From an uncultured Clostridia bacterium (lineage in GTDB: Bacteria; Bacillota; Clostridia; Oscillospirales; CAG-272): a stretch of DNA of 22,971 nt. Of the stretch, positions 21,377 through 22,971 are shown piece by piece. Position 1 is the first letter of the stretch. The number at the start of each line of letters is the position of its first letter. The stretch spans positions 1 to 22,971 of the forward strand of contig CANQMJ010000023.1 of assembly GCA_947624945.1 (NCBI GenBank). The letters are read 5' to 3'. The notes beneath the pieces are model-generated. The model did not search any database, was not told where the DNA came from, and was given only the letters and a program-made list of their open reading frames with translations. The position numbers and the translations under genes were made by a program.

Positions 21377-22021
21377 ATGGCTGAGGAAAAGAAGAAGTCG
21401 CAGAAGCGAGGCATCATCATCGCATTCGTCGTTATGATCGGCGTTATCGTACTGTTTTACGCATCAGGCCCGATCATGGACGGCATAAGCTCGTTCATAA
21501 AATCGAAAAAAGAAAAAGAGCCGACGAGCGACTACATGGATCACATCAAGACGTATACGTTTGCGCCGTCTGCTTACGGCGAGGACATATACGCGGACGA
21601 GGACTATATGAAGCTCGACCGCTACATCTCGTACAAGAACGGTCCCGACACGTTCACGATAACGGACGGCGACTATGCGAAATACGGCGTCTGCATCGAG
21701 TTCTTCGCCGAATATTTTGAGTCCGTCAAGCTCGGGCAGTACGAGGACTACGACAAGTACTTCACCGACGAATATTTCAAGAATCAGTCGAACAAGGAGA
21801 TGTTCGCGCCGCAGAAGATATACGACATATTGGTCGAGGAGACGCGCTCCGAGATACACGACGACGGCACCGAGTCCCACTTCTTCTACGTCGATTTCAA
21901 GATATTCAAAAACGACGGCTCGTTCCGCAACGATATCGGCAGCGATATGTCGCGCACGGTCGTGTATGAGCTCGTCGTCGACAACGACGGTAATGTGCTG
22001 ATAAACTATATCGGGCGATGA
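21377..22021 (+). CDS. Single-pass membrane protein of unknown function, 214 aa
   Basis: I do not recognise the family. Residues 1-11 are strongly basic (EEKKKSQKRG), about 12-29 are a membrane span (IIIAFVVMIGVIVLFYAS), and the remaining 185 residues are a charged, Tyr-rich domain probably outside the membrane, with DYMDHIKTYTFAPSAYGED, FAEYFESVKLGQYEDYDKY and a C-terminal beta-rich part ending VVDNDGNVLINYIGR. The shape recalls NTF2-like or DUF4878-type domains, but I cannot confirm it. The start is ATG 21377 with AAAGGAG 9 nt upstream; an in-frame ATG at 21335 lacks a ribosome binding site. A possible weak promoter (TTTTCA, 18 bp, TAGAAT at 21308-21313) lies upstream. It is divergent from the acyl carrier protein gene. 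Confidence 0.8.
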   Translation: MAEEKKKSQKRGIIIAFVVMIGVIVLFYASGPIMDGISSFIKSKKEKEPTSDYMDHIKTYTFAPSAYGEDIYADEDYMKLDRYISYKNGPDTFTITDGDYAKYGVCIEFFAEYFESVKLGQYEDYDKYFTDEYFKNQSNKEMFAPQKIYDILVEETRSEIHDDGTESHFFYVDFKIFKNDGSFRNDIGSDMSRTVVYELVVDNDGNVLINYIGR

Positions 22022-22038
22022 TATAAACGAAGCGTAAA

Positions 22039-22070
22039 AAACGCGGCATGACGGACGTCATGCCGCGTTT
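22039..22070. terminator. Long hairpin after the unknown membrane-protein gene
   Basis: Perfect 15-bp stem AAACGCGGCATGACG / CGTCATGCCGCGTTT (22039-22053 with 22056-22070). On plus the T run is mostly inside the stem (GTTTGCTGTC). On minus the tail is CGCGTTTTTTACGC, a better U tract. It lies 17 bp past the stop codon. Confidence 0.65.
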
Positions 22071-22110
22071 GCTGTCAACCGACATGCGACAAATTTCCAT
22101 TTTGCGGCGG

Positions 22111-22139
22111 TAGACAATATTCGCTTGTCATGGTATCAT
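22111..22139 (+). promoter_or_regulatory. Promoter of the XRE-family regulator gene
   Basis: -35 TAGACA (22111-22116), 17-bp spacer, -10 TATCAT (22134-22139) with TGG as extended -10. The sequence across and after the -10 box (GGTATCATGTATACACC) is an imperfect palindrome that could be an autoregulatory operator, though this is weak evidence. Confidence 0.6.
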
Positions 22140-22180
22140 GTATACACCGCAGCGGAAACAACAAAAGTGAGGTAAACATC

Positions 22181-22971
22181 ATGACACTCGGAAATCGCAT
22201 ACTCGAGCTTCGCGCGCACGCGGGGCTTTCGCAGGAGGAATTCGGCGAAAAATTCGGCACGACGCGTCAGACCGTATCGAAGTGGGAGCTCGACCTCGCA
22301 ACACCGGAGCTTCCGAAGATCGTCGCCATGGCGCGGACGTTCGGCGTCACGACCGATTCGATAATATCGGACGGCATATCGACGTTCGACGGCGAATACG
22401 ACCGTTTCGTCTGCGGCGTATACAAAAAGCGCGACACCGTCATTGTCGAAACGGAAAAGATCGCGCTTTCATATGAGCAGAACGCGGACGCGTCGCTCTT
22501 GACGTCAAAGCTCTACGTCGGCATGCAGAAAAACAAGCGCCTGCGCGGCGTCGTCTTGTTCGATGTAAAAAAGAAGCGCGCGCAGTACGCGTACTCCGAC
22601 GACGGCGGCAAGGTCGAGTCGAATTCGTCAGTCGCGGACATGCTCGGCGAGACCTTCGACCGCTCCGTCCTCGACGGTATGCGGCGCACGCAGACGTTTT
22701 TCGTCAGCCGCGGCGAGGTGAAGCTGCCGACGGTCGGCGAGGCGGGATTTAAGACGTGCCTTTCGTCGTGGCGGCGCGGGACGAGACACTACTGCCGGGA
22801 CGGGATCATTTTCGCAATGGTACATGTCGGCGTGGTGGATTATTTCTTCCATATGGTGCCGCGGAATCACGAAAACATCTATTGCGGATTCACCGAAGTC
22901 ATACCGCACGAGCTCGGGAGCTTTAGCGGCAGGCAGCAGTTCCTCGTTCATCGTGGAGAACGAAACTGCAT
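22181..22971 (+). CDS. XRE-family helix-turn-helix regulator (3' end missing)
   Basis: A DNA-binding transcription regulator. The frame from ATG 22181 (GAGGT, then AAACATC) stays open to the window end, giving 263 codons without a stop. Residues 5-62 are a Cro/C1-type HTH (ILELRAHAGLSQEEFGEKFG, TTRQTVSKWE, PELPKIVAMARTFGVTTDSI). Residues about 70-263 are a larger C-terminal part with no family I recognise, containing GVVLFDVKKKRAQYAY and AMVHVGVVDYFFHMVPRNHE. It may be a sensory or effector domain. The hairpin at 22039 separates it from the upstream gene, and it has its own promoter. Its target genes are not in the window unless it controls itself. Confidence 0.82.
   Translation, partial: MTLGNRILELRAHAGLSQEEFGEKFGTTRQTVSKWELDLATPELPKIVAMARTFGVTTDSIISDGISTFDGEYDRFVCGVYKKRDTVIVETEKIALSYEQNADASLLTSKLYVGMQKNKRLRGVVLFDVKKKRAQYAYSDDGGKVESNSSVADMLGETFDRSVLDGMRRTQTFFVSRGEVKLPTVGEAGFKTCLSSWRRGTRHYCRDGIIFAMVHVGVVDYFFHMVPRNHENIYCGFTEVIPHELGSFSGRQQFLVHRGERNC

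Overview
The window looks like chromosome from a GC-rich, spore-forming gut member of the Clostridia (Bacillota). Pointers are a SpoIIQ-type LytM protein, a YitT-family protein, a DUF1846 (UPF0371) protein, a DNA polymerase I with a degenerate proofreading domain, clostridial-style TTGACA/TATAAT promoters, and a bile-salt-hydrolase-type Ntn hydrolase. This placement comes from protein families and is not a species call. Most of the window is ordinary housekeeping and accessory chromosome. I see no CRISPR array, prophage, intact transposon or recognisable defence island.

Layout. 3-1166 (+): the 3' part of a CPA2-type cation:proton antiporter, facing a minus-strand pair across a shared terminator (an unknown 113-aa protein followed by a FucO-type alcohol dehydrogenase). 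2916-3683 (-): SpoIIQ-like LytM protein. 4008-4625 (+): ThyX-like protein lacking the ThyX signature residues. 4626-5306: no intact gene, but structured palindromes and a decayed AT-rich reading frame with a 22-bp tandem duplication. 5307-5405 (-): a 32-residue hydrophobic peptide gene. 5511-7598 (-): membrane-anchored CotH-kinase-like protein, divergent from a YitT-family gene (7779-8657, +). 8729-8802: tRNA-Arg(CCU). 8955-11897: large M16C zinc protease. 12053-13962: two-gene unit of a GH43-type glycosidase and a bile-salt-hydrolase-like enzyme.

14433-20908 is a collinear plus-strand series starting from a consensus promoter: polA, DUF1846, a GpsA-like dehydrogenase, a histidine phosphatase and a one-domain FMN adenylyltransferase-like protein. 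It meets a minus-strand stand-alone acyl carrier protein gene (20975-21202). A single-pass membrane protein of unknown function and a truncated XRE-family regulator close the window.

The most notable feature not explained by genes is a family of dispersed palindromic repeats of about 55 bp (clear copies at 3759, 13976, 14360, 17001 and 19570; a decayed one near 14100-14210). Each has a purine-rich GAGGGG-like segment followed by a GGGGAAC...GTTCCCC hairpin. Three copies sit directly against the start codons of polA, the DUF1846 gene and the histidine phosphatase gene, none of which has an ordinary Shine-Dalgarno sequence. The repeat may therefore supply the translation initiation region of these genes.
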